In this document: piece by piece, positions 46,053 to 56,552 of the stretch | Layout: every line of letters begins with the position of its first letter | How positions within the stretch are numbered: the stretch's first letter is position 1 | Assembly (NCBI GenBank): GCA_026545225.1 | Contig: CM048848.1 | Span: forward strand, 26,576,806 to 26,640,805 | Origin: Cornus controversa | Lineage: Eukaryota; Streptophyta; Magnoliopsida; Cornales; Cornaceae | Direction of reading: 5' to 3' | Length of the DNA: 64,000 nt | The notes under the pieces: generated by a model | Told to the model about the DNA's origin: nothing | Database searches by the model: none | The model's input: only the letters and a program-made list of their open reading frames with translations | Program-made: the position numbers and the translations under genes

Positions 46053-46797
46053 ATTAGTGAACCTGAACAGGAGTTGATTTCGGAATTCAAACTGAAGCTC
46101 AAAAATGGTTCGAAGATCCCTATCTTAGTGGAATATCAGTGGAAACCCCTTAGTGGAATATCAGTGGAAACCCCTGTTATGTACATTATGTCATAGTTTT
46201 GAGCATTCCAATAAGAATTGTGCATTGAAGAAAGAGGAAATGGAAAAGAATAAAGTATTGGAACAGGAGTCTGCTAGTACACAAATTTGGAGGGTGGTGA
46301 ATAAGAAGGGGAATAAAGCTGACAACAATGCTCAGGAAAACATGATGGGCAGCATTAACCAAGAGCATACTGGTAAACAGAATGGTGATGGGAATGTTAA
46401 TCAGTTTTAGGCATTGAGTGGTTTAGAAGAGGAAAGTGAAGATGGGGACCTGGAAGATGAGAAAGACAAAGTTAAGCCTATGGATGAGAATCTGAATAGA
46501 GCTGAAACAACAGATGATTGTGTCTTAGCTAATGCACCTGATATGCAGCAGAATGGGGATGGGATGATTGTTGCTGAAGATGCTATGGCTGAGGGTATTG
46601 TTGATATAGCTACTACTAAAATTGGAGTCTCTAAAGCTACTGGAGGTAAGCGATTAATTCCTGCAATTAGTGTTATCTCTAAGCACATGGATGATGGTAG
46701 GGAGAAACCTAAACTAGTAAAGGCCAAGAGGGGTAAGAGAATTGATATCCCTCAGCAAGGGGATGAGGTGGTGCTTGTAAATTTGAATAGTCAATGA
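46053..46797 (+). pseudogene. LINE 2 ORF1 C-terminal part
   Basis: ISEPEQELISEFKLKLKNGS leads to IPILVEYQWKP, where a 25-base tandem duplication shifts the frame. The zinc knuckle CTLCHSFEHSNKNC (C-x2-C-x4-H-x4-C) follows. A stop at 46408-46410 interrupts the acidic tail, which runs to the TGA at 46795-46797 and overlaps the ORF2 start ATG. ORF1 proteins bind LINE RNA. Confidence 0.72.
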
Positions 46798-49700
46798 TGA
46801 ATTTGGGGACATGGAATATTAGGGGGCTTAATAGTGCCCTTAAACAAAATGAAATGAGGAGGGTGCTAAAACAGTATTATTTCTCTCTTTTGTGTCTTGT
46901 GGAAACAAAAGTAAAATGGCAAAATGTGGATAAGGTCATTAGGTGTGTAGCTCCAGGTTGGGGCTTAATTCATAACTATAATTATGCTCCAAATGGTAGA
47001 ATATGGGTTATGTGGGATAAGGATAAATTGGAGGTTTCCTGTATTAACAGTACTGCTCAAGGTATTCATTGCAGAATTGTGGATAAGCTTGGTTTGTTTA
47101 GCTGTTTTGCTACTTTTATATATGGATCAAACTATTATGTGGAAAGAAGGCATTTGTGGACAGAAATGGTTGCTCTTGCTGTGTCTCATAAAAATGACCC
47201 TTGGTTTTTAGCTGGGGATTTTAATGCTATCAGATTTAGACATGAAAGGTTGGGGGGGTCTACTGAATGGTCTGACAATATGAAAGAGTTTGGATCATGC
47301 ATTGAAGAGGTAGAGCTAAGTGATTTGAGGCACACAGGTATGAAGTTTACCTGGTCTAATGGTACATTTTTTAGAAAGTTGGATAGAATATTGGTTAATG
47401 AATGCTGGGGAATGCAGTACAACATGTCTGAAGCTATTTTCGATCCCCCTAGTACTTCTGATCATGCTCTGATTATTTAGAAATTGTACTCTGAAGTGAA
47501 GTAATCCAAGAAGGCCTTCAGATTAAACAATTTCTTGATGGAACACCCTGACTTCTTTTCTACTGTTTCCAAAGTTTGGAATTGCAAGATCAAAGGTACA
47601 CCTATGTTTGGAGTGGTTCAGAAACTAAAGATGTTGAAAGCTGAGTTAAAGAAACTAAATTTGAAGCACTTTGAAGATCTGCCAAGCAAAGTTAAGGAAG
47701 CCAGATTGAAGCTGGGAAATGTTCAAAGACAAATTGATAACAATCCCCTTCAAAATGATTTACAAGAAGAGAAGAAAACATGTCTGCACAACTATCAGAT
47801 AATAATGAAAGCAGAAGAGACTTTCTTTAGACAACAATCTAGAATACAATGGCTTCACTTGGGGGATAAGAATACTCCTTTCTTCCATAAACAAGCTACC
47901 CAAAGAAGGAAACATAATGCTATTATGTCAATTACTACAGAGGATGGGCATAGGATTGATCAGAAAAGTGAGGTTGCTGATGAAATTATCAATTTCTATA
48001 AGAATCTTTTAAGCAGATAAAGTGAAGATGGAGAAATGCTTGATTTGCAACAATACATCTCTAAGCCTATTACAGAAGAGCAAGCTCAGAGAATGCAAAG
48101 GCAAGTAACTAAAGAGGAGCTTCAAAAGAACATGGCATATTATAGGGGCTGTTGTTACTAAAGCTATATTGAATTTCTTTTCAACAGGAAAGCTTTTGAA
48201 GGAGGTGAATTCTACAATTATCACATTAGTCCCCAAGGTTCAGAATCCTACTATTGTTGGTGATTTCAGACCTATCTCAGTTTGTAATGTGCTGTATAAG
48301 TGTATTGCCAAGATTATTGCTAACAGGATAAAACCTGTTCTGGGTACATGTATTAGCAACAACCAAGGGGCTTTTGTTCTTGGTAGGAGTATCACAGATA
48401 ACATATTGCTTGCTCAGGAATTACCATAGAAACAATAAACCAGCCAGGGTTGCAATGAAGGTGGATCTTAAAAAGGCCTATGATACTGTGTCATGGAGAT
48501 TCATGGAAGTTACTCTAAAGGCCTTCAAATTTCCAGAGAAGATTATAAAGTGGATTCTGACCTGTATGACCACTACTAAGTTCTCCATTAATTTGAATGG
48601 CAGCTTAGAAGGATACTTTGAGAATGGGAAGGGGTTAAGACAAGGTGATCCAATGTCACCCTATTTATTTGTTATGGGGATGGAGGTTCTTACAGGTATA
48701 ATAAAGTAGCAGATTGATCAAGGACAGTTTGATTATCACTGGAAGTGCTCTGAACAGAAAATTTCTAGCTTGATATTTGCGGATGATCTGATGTTATTCT
48801 TAGTTGGAAATGTAAACTCTATAAGGGTTTTGAAGGGTGCTATCCATTCTTTTGGGGCTATGTCTGGTTTAATACCGAATTTCTCAAAGAGTGTGTTGTT
48901 TCATTCAGGATTAGATCAAAACTATTATGATCAAATCCTATCTGAATTGCATTTTTTTGCTGGATTCCTCCCAGTTCAATACTTGGGAATCCCTCATCTA
49001 TCATCTAAACTAAAGAAGGAGCATTGTAGTTCCTTGGTTGAGAGAATTACTAATAGAGTCAGATCATGGACTAATAGGTATATATCTTATGCTGGAAGGA
49101 TGCAATTGATAAGCTCTGTGTTATTTTCTGTTCAAGTATACTGGCCTTCTACTTTTGTGCTGCCAAAATCCATTATGAAAGAAATATCTACTATCATGAG
49201 AAGGTTCTTGTGGAAAGGTCAAAGTCTGAATGAAGGGGGTAACAAAGTGGCGTGGAAGGATATTTGTTTACCCAAATCAGAAGGGGGCTAGGTATTAAAG
49301 ATATTGAGGTGTGGAATGCAACAGCAATGGCTAAGCACCTTTGGAAAGTTATTCAACCTAACTCAGATTCTCTTTGGGCTGCCTGGGTCAAATCTTATCT
49401 AATAAAAAATAGAAATTTCTGGACTCTTAAAATAACATCAGACTGCTCATGGACTTGGAGGAGAATTTTGAAAATGAGGGGCACTCTGAGACTTACTGTC
49501 CACTATAAGATAGGGAATGGTATGTTAACTTCTCTTTGGTATGATAATTGGCTTCTGGATGGGCCTATGGAGTTGAAGTATCACAATAGAATTATAAGAG
49601 ATTCAGGAATGGGCACGGATGTTGTAGTGGCTGATGTTATTCAAGGTAGTGAATGGCACTGGCCTGTTACTAACACCATGGAATGGATGAGGTTGAGAAG

Positions 49701-50433
49701 CAGTATTCCTACTGAATTTAAACCTAACTCCTTTCAGGGGGATAAGATTGAGTGGGTGCCTGGTAAGGGTATATTCACTATTAAATCAACTTGGGAGTTT
49801 CTTAGACACAAGCAGAGTAAAGTTAATTGGAGGGACATAGTCTGGTTCAAGCATGCGATTCCAAAGCATGCACTCTTAGTTTCTTAGACACAAGCAGAGT
49901 AAAGTTAATTGGAGGGACATAGTCTGGTTCAAGCATGCGATTCCAAAGCATGCACTCTTACTGTGGTTGGTGATTCAAGATAGGATATGGACTCAGAGCA
50001 GATTGATGAAACTGGGATTGGTGCAGATAGGATGTTGTGTGTTTTGCAATCATATTATTGAAGACAGAGAGCACCTATTAGGTATGAATATGGATTTACT
50101 TGCAGGATCTGGCATACAATAAGAAGTAAATGTTGGATGCAATGGCCGGAGGGGTGGAATGCTATAGTGCAGTGGGCTTCATTGGTGCTAAAGGGGACGT
50201 CTCTGGTAGCTACTATCAACAGGTTGGCCTTTGCTGCTACGATCTATGAGGTGTGGAGAGAAAGGAACAAGATGATTTATGCAGATGAGTATAGGACTGA
50301 GGCGGCCATCATCAATGAGATTATCCAAGTAGTAAGATTTCGGCTGTTCTCCCTATCTAATTTTGATCAAAATCAAATGCATTTATGGATCCAAAAAGAA
50401 TGGAACCTTCCCGAATCTATTTGGCAGACCTGA
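46794..50433 (+). pseudogene. LINE 2 ORF2 (endonuclease-reverse transcriptase)
   Basis: The endonuclease domain is intact to about 47480 (GTWNIRGLNSALKQNE, LAGDFNAIRFRHERLG, KLDRILVNECW, TSDHALI). Next come the linker, RT motifs ([46 protein letters not shown], catalytic IFADDLMLF near 48770) and the zf-RVT region. Stops or frameshifts occur near 47478, 48018, 48120-48150 (about 35 residues lost after VTKEELQ), 48427, 48707, 49260 and at the 82-base duplication. It is inactive but complete enough to define the family. Confidence 0.87.
49796..49959. repeat. 82-bp perfect tandem duplication inside LINE 2
   Basis: AGTTTCTTAGACACAAGCAG through CAAAGCATGCACTCTT is present twice in direct succession (49796-49877, 49878-49959) without differences that I could see. 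82 is not a multiple of three, so it breaks the ORF2 frame. Confidence 0.9.
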
Positions 50434-50982
50434 AGCCAAGAGTAATTATGCAAAAGCTGCTTGGTATTGGTATGGAGGTGCAGCAGTCAGGTTTGATTAA
50501 CTGGCGTCCAAATTCTGATATGGGGTTAGTCTTTGGGAAGCAATATACAAATATTGTGTTATCCTTGGGATCCAGTTTATTTTTGAGAATCCCATTCTCT
50601 AGCAGAAAGTGGTGGAACTATTTGAAGTTGGAAGGGACTGTGATAGGTTTCTACTATTTGCACACGTTAATTGTAAAGGCTGGAGCTGTAGAAGTGTTTC
50701 AAATATTATTGTATTATGTTGTCACAATTATGTTAGCATATGCTATAGAGTCTTGGATGTATTCAATATGTCCAATGGAGGATTGGGATTGTGTTTCATG
50801 TGGGATGGTGAGTCTTATTGTAAGTTGTAGGTTCCTGATGTGGTTCATGCTTCTATGGTGGGTTTGGGGGTTCCACTTAAGTTCGTGGAGTTTTCTTGGG
50901 GTATGCCCCTCGTAGGCTGTATGGCTTTTGCCATCCTTGGTTTTGTAATTGACCAGCTTAACTTTCAAAAAAAAAAAAAAAA

Positions 50983-52445
50983 GGATCCTGAATAATATTG
51001 CTAAGGGTTGGATGATGGAGCATAATTATCAATTCTCTACTAGAGGGAGGATTTGGGTATGCTGGGATAATAATCGTGTGGAGGTGAATGTTCTAAAAAT
51101 AAGTGACCAGTTCATTCATTGTTATGATAAGGTGAGAGGTAGCTCTGGTAATTTTGTGGCTACTTGGATCTATGGTGATAATTGTAGTATGAAAAGAAGG
51201 TTGCTATGGTCTGAATTACTGAATTTGGCTCAAGATCACGCTAATGATGCTTGGGTGCTGGCTGGGAATTTTAATGCAATTAGGTTCAGATATGAGAAAC
51301 TGGGTGGTTCTACTGAGTGGACAGAGAGTATGAAGGAGTTTGGAGAGTGTATTGATGCTGCTGAGCTCCTGGATTTGAAGCATTCTGGAGTCAAGTTTAC
51401 CTGGTCCAATTCTACTTTATTTAGGAAACTAGACAGAATCCTAGTCAATGATTATTGGGTTTCCACGTTTAATAACTCTAAAGCTATTATTGAAACTGCT
51501 AGTCTATCTGACCATTCTCTTATGCTGGTGAAGATTGACTCTGGTACCCAGAAGCATAAATTTAAAAACCTTTCAAATTTAATAACCATCTCATTGAGCA
51601 TCCTGATTTCTATCCTTTGGTAGCTGAGGTGTGGCATAAAAAGGTGCAAGGTACTCCTATGTTTAGAGTAACCCAGAAGTTTAAAATGATTAAAGCTGGT
51701 TTAAAAGTGTTAAATGGTAGTCATTTCAATGACTTATCCAACAAAGTGAATAATGCGAGGAGGGATTTAGCAGCTAAACAGAGGCAGCTTGATGGAGACC
51801 CTATTAACATTCAGCTACAAGTGGAGGAGGGGAATTGTTTCCACAAATTGCAGACTTTGGCAAAAGTTGAAGAGTCTTTATATAGACAGCAATCTAGAAT
51901 ACAGTGGTTGCAATTGGGGGATAGAAACACAAAGTATTTCCATCAAGTTATTGTGCACAGAAGGCAACACAACAGCATTCTGTTAATTGTTAATGATGAG
52001 GGCCAGAGACCGGGAACAAAAAGATTTGGTTGTGGAGGAAATCTTGAAGTTTTATAAGCGATTATTAAGTAAAGATGGTGATGAACAGGCTATTCCTGAC
52101 TTAAGCAATTATGTTCAATCTCTAATAACAGAAGATCAAAGGATAAATATGCTGAGGCCTGTGACTGATGAGGAAATTAAACAAACATTCTTTTCCCTGA
52201 AAGATGACAAGGCTCCTAGTAGTGATGGGTTTAATGCAGTGTTCTATAAGAAGACTTGGCATATTGTGGGACAGGAGGTTACTAAAGCGGTGCAATCTTT
52301 TTTCATCACTGGCCGGGAAGCTGCTTAAGGAGATAAATGCAACAATTCTTACTCTTATTCCTAAGGTTGAGAACCCTACTTATGTTTCTGACTTTAGACC
52401 TATCTCCGTGTGCAACACTTTATATAAGTATATAATCAAGCTAGA
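50983..52445 (+). pseudogene. LINE 3 fragment: endonuclease to RT start
   Basis: Starts inside the endonuclease domain (STRGRIWVCWDNNRVEV, LAGNFNAIRFRYEKLGG, KLDRILVNDYW), continues through the linker (RQQSRIQWLQLGDRNTKYFH) and RT start ([37 protein letters not shown]), then similarity ends near 52445. At least three frameshifts. It retains the [10 protein letters not shown] segment that LINE 2 has lost. It lacks both ends, so it was truncated after insertion or was captured. Confidence 0.82.
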
Positions 52446-53645
52446 GTGGAGTTGGATAATGTTCATATTGGCCCTTACATGAAATTTTTGTAAGCCATTT
52501 AAAGTGAAAATTTTAAAATTGTAAACCATCTCTTCAAAAGCAAAATGAAACCTACTAAATATTAGATTATAAAATTCCAGGCCTTCCTCGTACCTGGAGT
52601 ACGTTCTGCAGTTACAACATGCAATGAAAGATGAAAGCCATCAACAAGCAATGAAAGATGACTCACTCTACATGGAAAAATAGGACAACAGGTTTATAAC
52701 TAATATGCCAACAGGTAAGACACCACTCCCCTATTCTTTATATTTAAAAAGACAAGAAAATAAAAACACCCTAAAAAGACTTGATGAATTTTCAATGTTG
52801 AACAGAGTACATGACATATTTTCTTCTTCTTCTTCTTCTTCTTGTTTTTTTATTTTTTATTTTTTATTTTTATTTTAAATATATAGATTATGTGTCATAT
52901 TGGTCAATCAGGAATCAAAAAATAAGAATTCAACAATCAGAAATAGATTGGAAGTATATAATCTGGCATTTTTCTATTGTAGTGCATCAAGCAATAAGTG
53001 CATCAGTAACTGTGGTAGAAAATCATTTTAGCTAAATAAAATTCTATCCTTAGCCAGCCCTATTCAAATAAAATTCCATCCTTAGCCAGCCCCTTTATTA
53101 ATTGCTCCCTAATTATCTTGAAAACTCTAGGCAAATAATAGGTGTCACCACTTTCAGTGACAAACATACCAACACCATTCATCCAGCAAGCTTATTGATG
53201 GCATCAATCCTTGACTCTCACAACTTGACCCCAAAACTCATGCCACAGGCTATTAAAATCTTTGATATCACTCAAGGAAATGGAGGGACTGGCACCATCA
53301 TACAGATCAACTTTGCTGAAGGTTAGTTTCTTACTAAAACACACATACATGTAATTCTAAATATATATAGTATTACCTACAATAGAAAATTGTCTTAATT
53401 TCATAAGCTAAATGGGCAGTAACAATCAAATTATATTGTATGCACAACATGTTCCAATTTAATGACATGAATGGGAAAATAAGAGGTTATATAAGGTACG
53501 CATATTAGGACTAAAGTTTAGGTTCTTTGAAAAAAATGATGTAGATACTACTATAGACATCTGCATACATACACACACAAACATATACACCCATGTCTTC
53601 ACTTCTCCCTAATTTTTTCAGATGATAAATCCCTAATTAGATATC
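52446..53645. other. AT-rich spacer
   Basis: A TTC microsatellite with T-rich tail (52823-52878) and a short near-duplicate of AAATTCTATCCTTAGCCAGCC (53038-53095). No gene is supported. Confidence 0.6.
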
Positions 53646-53648
53646 CCT

Positions 53649-53795
53649 TTTTTATATATATAAGCAACAAGATGCGCACTCATCTTTAAGACATGCATCC
53701 ACTATGTCTCAAGGGGGACTTGAACCGTCAACCTCCCATATGGAAGGATGAAGAGAAACCACTTGAGCTAAAAGACTTGGTGGTAACTGGTAACC
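53649..53795 (-). mobile_element. tRNA-derived SINE
   Basis: On the minus strand TAGCTCAAGTGG (53770-53759) fits the RNA polymerase III A box fully, and GGTTCAAGTCC (53726-53716) fits the B box, about 33 bases apart as in tRNA genes. The sequence continues into unrelated DNA and ends in a TATATATAAAAAA tail near 53649. No cloverleaf 3' half with a CCA-type acceptor is seen, so this is a SINE and not a tRNA gene. Confidence 0.65.
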
Positions 53796-54985
53796 CCTAG
53801 GTAGATATCAGTAACATTTCAGTAAACCACAGAAGAGAATTTGAGGGGCAAAAATAGAAAATTGGTTAGAAAAGTGAGTGTAAGATAAACAAAAAAACAT
53901 TAAAGATCTCAGATTCTTAATTATTTTCTCCAATGCAGAAGTCAAGTAATGAAGGGATAATTTTCTTCTTTTTGAGTTTATGTAATTAGAGGGCATAAAC
54001 AAACTTCCTTATGCTCTACCATCAATTTCAATAGTAATATTATTGTTCAGATGAATAATAATTATCAATTCATGAAATTATGCACTTTACATTTATCTAT
54101 AGCTAAAAATGACCAGGTTGGGTGTGTGGTTGCAACTTGGAAGCCTTAAAATGTTACCAAAACCAAAGTACTCATGTCATTTATAATCAGCTCCTAGCAG
54201 AGGAATATTGTTATCTCTAACATCTTAACATTTTGGTTAACTCTAAACTGTAAATTTAATCGTCAGTTAACTAATAAAAGAAAAGAGCTTGTCTTTTCCC
54301 AGACAAAATCGGATAGCTTGAAACAACAAAGAACAAGATATCTATATAAAATAAAATCTTAAAGCTGAATGCTGTGGCATAATTAATTTCTGACATTTAT
54401 GAATGATCCCTTGCAAGATTTAGGAGTTCACATCCAAGTATCAAGGAACTATATTGGGAGTTCACATGAAAGTACGAAGAAGCTATATGGTGTTAGTCAC
54501 ACACTAAACTTAAAAATTTGAAAACCTGGCCTATGAATGAATAATAAATGAAGATTTTAGCTCTTTTTGAACTCTAGACAGATATCATTTTGAAGTTCCA
54601 TGACCAACAATTTGAATCCCAACAAACTAATTTTCTTCAAGGACAATTAGTTAGGATTGAGAGATTAAAATGGAATCACTAATAAGCTTACCTAATAGCC
54701 CCAGACGCTCTGTAACTCCAACAACAAGAAAATGAATCACTCCAAAACCTTTCACCAACAAAAGGATGATTTTAGGATTTTTGGTACCCAAAGAAAATTA
54801 AAGGACGATGTTTACATTAACAAAATTTAGAAAAGAAGAAGAAATGTTGCTAACCTTACAAATTACGTATGAATTTGACGACCTGTGAGTACAGGTTTCA
54901 CTACGCCGAATGTGATAACTACATTATAGTCTGTAAATCTTCTGTAACTTCACTATTTTCTCTCAACATTTTGTCAGCTGACTCA
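53796..54985. other. AT-rich spacer
   Basis: No gene or structured repeat recognised. Confidence 0.6.
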
Positions 54986-54987
54986 AT

Positions 54988-55135
54988 CAACGAGTGAGAT
55001 TAGGTTAGGGCTTTCACCGAAGGGAAAGAGATTGGGTTAGGGCTTCGATCGGTGAGTGGGATTGGGTTAGGGTTTCAATCGGTGAGTGAGATTGGGTTAG
55101 GGCTTTGATAGTTGAGTGAGATTGAGTTTAAATTT
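54988..55135. repeat. Tandem ~36-bp repeat with telomere-like GGTTAGGG
   Basis: Four imperfect units like GTGAGTGAGATTGGGTTAGG followed by GCTTCGATCG. Only one TTAGGG per unit, so it is not a telomere array. Confidence 0.8.
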
Positions 55136-55175
55136 GGTTGAGGAACAAAGATGATGGGTTGAGATTTTGGGTAGA

Positions 55176-55328
55176 GCTGAGGGAATGTGTATAATCAGAT
55201 GGCTTCGATTCGAAAGTCTGAAGTGAGAAAGAAAATTGAACACATGTGAGCTGAGGGAATGTGTATAATCAGATGGCTTCGATCGATTAGAGAAAGTCTG
55301 AAGTGAGGGAGAAAATTGAACGCATGTG
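55176..55328. repeat. ~77-bp tandem duplication
   Basis: GCTGAGGGAATGTGTATAAT, then CAGATGGCTTCGAT and AAAATTGAAC to CATGTGA, occurs at 55176-55249 and 55250-55328 with few differences. It lies just inside the CACTA right end. Confidence 0.82.
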
Positions 55329-55399
55329 AGAAAGGAAAGTGTATCTCGCGGGAAACCAAAATAAAAGCACGAAATTATTTGTTCTTATTTTTTTAAAAA

Positions 55400-55619
55400 C
55401 TTTCAATGACGGGCAAAGTCCGTAATAAGAATAAATCTTTCTAGGACGGGCCAATGGCCCGTCGTGGAAACTCACTTTCTACTACGGGCCAATGACTCGT
55501 CGTGGAAACAAACTTTCTAGGGCAGGCTACACGGGCCCGTCATAGAATATACTTTTTACGACGAACTACACGGGCCGGTCGTAAAAAATCTGTCGTTAAA
55601 ACCCAAAAATCTTGTAGTG
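55400..55619. repeat. CACTA right terminus with subterminal repeats
   Basis: Ends in TCTTGTAGTG, the inverted CACTACAAGA terminus. The 200 bases inside it hold six or seven motifs of the form ACGACGGGCC / GGCCCGTCGT, in both orientations, about 25-40 bases apart. The motif differs from the left end's AAGGCGGT. Confidence 0.72.
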
Positions 55620-55622
55620 TTT

Positions 55623-56212
55623 ATTAGGCCTCTAAAAATTTCATTTCCTTATATTAAGGTGTATAGAATGTATTAAACTAGGCTTCTATAATTTAATTTA
55701 TCTTATTTTCATTAGATAAGTAGTATTGAAAACTGCTAAAACTTTCCATCTACTCATAGATTTTTCTATATTAAACTCTTATTTTTTAATTTTTTATTGT
55801 TATCTTTTATGTTTTTTCTTTCTCTTATCCTTCTTAGAGACATTATTTTTTTCCTCCTCTCCTCCTTTCAGCCAATAGAGGTGTATTAATATTATAATAG
55901 TCTCTCCATGAACTCATTTGTCTTACTATCTCACTCCGGTCATCTTCTATATATATTATATATTTTATTCTTTTATATATTTTGTTATTTTTAAACTCTT
56001 CTATATTTATTTTCTTATCAATAAAAAAGTAGTAATTTTTTATTTGAGTTCATAACTTGATGGAGAGTTACAAAATAATAGTAAAGCTACTGAAGAATTT
56101 ATTGGAGCATTGAATAATATTTTTATAATATAGATTTTATTGTTCTTTAACTTAATTTATTTTATACTTTTATTATTATTTTTTATCTTAGAAATTGTAT
56201 AAAAATTGCATT
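55623..56212. other. AT-rich spacer
   Basis: Very AT-rich with no recognised gene. It lies between the CACTA end and the GeBP 3' remnant, so it may itself be an inserted element. Confidence 0.55.
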
Positions 56213-56337
56213 GGACAAGAGTCCGCACGATCATAGGGATTTCAAGATCTGCAAGGTTTGGGGTGGCACCGTGGCCGGAGGTATTCCAGAAGAAGATGGA
56301 TTGGAAGATAAATGATCACATCATTAACCCTATTTAG
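56213..56337 (+). pseudogene. GeBP-like 3' remnant
   Basis: Translates to KSPHDHRDFKI and VWGGTVAGGIPEEDGLED, the end of the DUF573 domain seen in copies 1-3 (for example GAGCCCGCACGATCAG in copy 2), and ends with the unit-end CCCTATTTAGGTGAG. It has the same orientation as the array 37 kb to the left. It supplies the part missing from copy 4, apart from about 0.2 kb. Confidence 0.7.
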
Positions 56338-56507
56338 GTGAGAAAAAAACAAAATATATATATATATATGTTATTCAACCAATCACATGGCGCGGACTGC
56401 CACTGACACCCCTTATCCTGTTAGTTTTATTTTGGTCAAGTTGCACATTTATTAACATCTCAAAATGGAAAGAACGTAGAAACAAAAAGATACATGCATG
56501 CGACTGT

Positions 56508-56518
56508 GTATAAAAATA
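56508..56518 (+). promoter_or_regulatory. TATA box of the UGT gene
   Basis: GTATAAAAATA lies 45 bases before the start codon at 56553, which allows a transcription start near 56540 and a very short leader. Further upstream (56345-56500) is a TA microsatellite (56357-56370). Confidence 0.6.
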
Positions 56519-56552
56519 TACGAGAAGCCGTCACAACTCACAAGGCCTAACA

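Larger units (their letters stand above)
46050..50982 (+). mobile_element. L1-type LINE 2, nearly full ORF2
   Basis: Contains the end of ORF1, an almost complete ORF2 (endonuclease, RT, zf-RVT), a 3' untranslated region and a 16-A tail (50967-50982). The start of ORF1 is missing. It abuts LINE 3 directly at 50983. A 25-base tandem duplication (46125-46174) and an 82-base one (49796-49959) disrupt it. Confidence 0.85.
19267..55619 (-). mobile_element. Possible CACTA (En/Spm) element carrying nested insertions
   Basis: The left end is CACTACAAGA, the right end is the inverted form TCTTGTAGTG, and TTT flanks both sides (19264-19266, 55620-55622), fitting the 3-bp target duplication of CACTA elements. 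A minus-strand TNP2/TNP1-type gene pair lies inside (27411-31105). The two flanks hold complementary parts of a GeBP unit. Against a single element: the subterminal repeats differ at the two ends, and no N-terminal part of TNP2 was found. Two separate CACTA remnants remain possible. Confidence 0.45.

Noticed and set aside
53716..53770. A minus-strand tRNA gene
   Set aside because: A and B boxes are present, but no 3' half with a closing acceptor stem follows; the sequence runs into an A-rich tail, so a SINE fits better.
54988..55135. Interstitial telomeric repeat
   Set aside because: GGTTAGGG occurs only once per 36-base unit and is not the TTTAGGG plant telomere array.
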